This document shows, in pieces, positions 63,195 through 64,000 of a stretch of 64,000 nucleotides of DNA. This stretch comes from Allocoleopsis franciscana PCC 7113 (GTDB lineage Bacteria; Cyanobacteriota; Cyanobacteriia; Cyanobacteriales; Coleofasciculaceae), in assembly GCF_000317515.1 (NCBI RefSeq), contig NC_019738.1:6970001-7034000 (forward strand), read 5' to 3'. Made by a program: the position numbers and the translations under genes. Positions within the stretch are counted from its first letter, which is position 1; each line of letters starts with the position of its first letter. The notes below the pieces were generated by a model. The model searched no databases. It had not been told where the DNA came from and saw only the letters and a list, made by a program, of their open reading frames with translations.

Positions 63195-64000
63195 TCAAAG
63201 AACTTTATTCTTTACGGCTAATTTCTCAGGTTTTTTGGGAATCACATATCTCATCCCGCCTTTAGCACCAACGGTATCCCCTTGGTAACGAGGGATAATA
63301 TGAATATTAGCGTGCATCATCGTTTGACCTGCGTCCCTATTGATATTTATGCCCACATTAAACCCATCAGGGCAAAATTCTTGGCTTAACATTTCTTGCA
63401 CTTTGTTAGCCATAAACCAGCAGGCCGATTGTTCTTTAAAGGGTAGTTCAAAATAATTAGCGACATGACGCTTCGGTACAATCAGTACATGGCCTTTACT
63501 TCGAGGATAACCATCAAACATGGCATAAGCTGTTGCTGACTCGGTTAGCAAAGTTAGATTTTTATGAGGGTTGCAGAATATGCAATGGTTAGATGAATTT
63601 CTTTGGTGATTATAATGACTGTACTCGTAAATTTCGCAAGACTCATCTAAGTGAATTGATTTAAAGGGAAGTTTAACAATGCACTGATAAGTAGGCCGTT
63701 TGTGAATGTAATGTTCTCGAAACCCTTCTTTTTTTATATCTCTTCTCACAGCATAATAAACTTTCCCTCCCGGCTTCAAGAAATGCGAAACTTCCATTAA
63801 AACATTAGCTTGTTCTTCAAGAAACAAAACGTTTAAAACATAAAAGCAAATTATGGTATCGAATTTATGGGTAGGATATTGCGGTAAATGATAAGGGTCA
63901 TAACCCGTGATATCAAAGCCTTTTTGTTGTAATAATTTAGTGTCATTGCCGAAACCGCAGCCAAAATCTAAAATTTGGCCTTGGAGCAGATTTTTTTCTA
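63195..64000 (-). CDS. Methyltransferase-HIT domain fusion, 5' end outside window
   Basis: The frame is open to the window edge, so the N-terminus is missing. The visible part begins with a SAM-methyltransferase motif (LDFGCGFGNDTKLLQQKGFD, then YDPYHLP and KFDTIICFYVLNVL, FLKPGGKVYYAVRRD), followed by a zinc-like CIFCNPHKN and a HIT domain (RSKGHVLIVPKRHVANYFEL, DGFNVGININRDAGQTMMHA, NIHIIPRYQGD). The HIT triad reads H-A-N-I-H: the middle, catalytic His is Asn. So nucleotide hydrolysis by the usual mechanism is doubtful. Separate short starts inside the frame are not likely. Confidence 0.82.
   Translation of the reverse strand, partial: EKNLLQGQILDFGCGFGNDTKLLQQKGFDITGYDPYHLPQYPTHKFDTIICFYVLNVLFLEEQANVLMEVSHFLKPGGKVYYAVRRDIKKEGFREHYIHKRPTYQCIVKLPFKSIHLDESCEIYEYSHYNHQRNSSNHCIFCNPHKNLTLLTESATAYAMFDGYPRSKGHVLIVPKRHVANYFELPFKEQSACWFMANKVQEMLSQEFCPDGFNVGININRDAGQTMMHANIHIIPRYQGDTVGAKGGMRYVIPKKPEKLAVKNKVL

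Noticed and set aside
1-64000. tRNA, rRNA, CRISPR array or prophage integrase
   Set aside because: None was recognised on either strand; tail-like genes here fit a CIS, with no capsid, portal, terminase or integrase genes.

Overview
The window looks like a chromosomal segment of a cyanobacterium, probably filamentous. The HIP1 octamer GCGATCGC is frequent, heptameric and A/G-rich interspersed repeats of cyanobacterial type are present, and families typical of cyanobacteria occur (YbjN, DUF928, haemagglutinin-CHAT fusions, CHASE2, Uma2). This assignment is inference; no rRNA or marker gene is present.

The dominant content is a contractile injection system (CIS, phage-tail-like; the family that includes Afp/PVC particles and the thylakoid-anchored CIS of cyanobacteria). 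It lies in three blocks. Block A (about 9.65-38.8 kb, minus strand) runs, in transcription order: histidine kinase, LuxR-type regulator, DUF4255 terminator, AAA+ ATPase, a type-2-like argininosuccinate synthase, a giant DUF4157 effector candidate with an ADP-ribosyltransferase-like tail, a HEAT-like protein, a YbjN protein, a second DUF4157 effector candidate with a phospholipase C/P1-nuclease-like domain, a pseudokinase-PstS-like membrane protein, a small protein, a tube protein, a 1476-residue repeat protein, a Cis7-like hub protein, a VgrG-like spike and a PAAR tip. Block B (39.0-43.8 kb, plus) has a second DUF4255 protein, the sheath, three tube-type proteins and two tail-assembly-like small proteins, and ends at a terminator. 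Block C (49.4-61.4 kb, plus) has gp25, baseplate J (Cis11), a gpI-type protein (Cis12), an unclassified 487-residue protein, a haem-motif DUF3365 membrane protein, and two membrane proteins with Ig-like domains, one carrying WD40 repeats. Blocks B and C are separated by DUF928, CHASE2 and cupin genes and a decayed IS1634-type element.

The flanks hold ordinary genes. On the left are a DUF559-like pseudogene, convergent hopanoid genes (hpnP-like and hpnH), a secreted haemagglutinin/CHAT protein, a small lipoprotein and a small exported protein. On the right are a Uma2 nuclease-like gene, an interspersed repeat that truncates an older gene, a conserved hypothetical, and a methyltransferase-HIT fusion that runs off the window.

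How the parts may work together: the two-component pair could control expression; Blocks A and B build spike, hub, tube, sheath and terminator; Block C builds the baseplate and a set of membrane proteins that could anchor or trigger the particle; the two DUF4157 proteins look like cargo, with the HEAT-like and YbjN proteins as candidate immunity or chaperone partners. A short (I/V)QRQ motif recurs in both cargo candidates and in the repeat protein, which may link cargo to particle.
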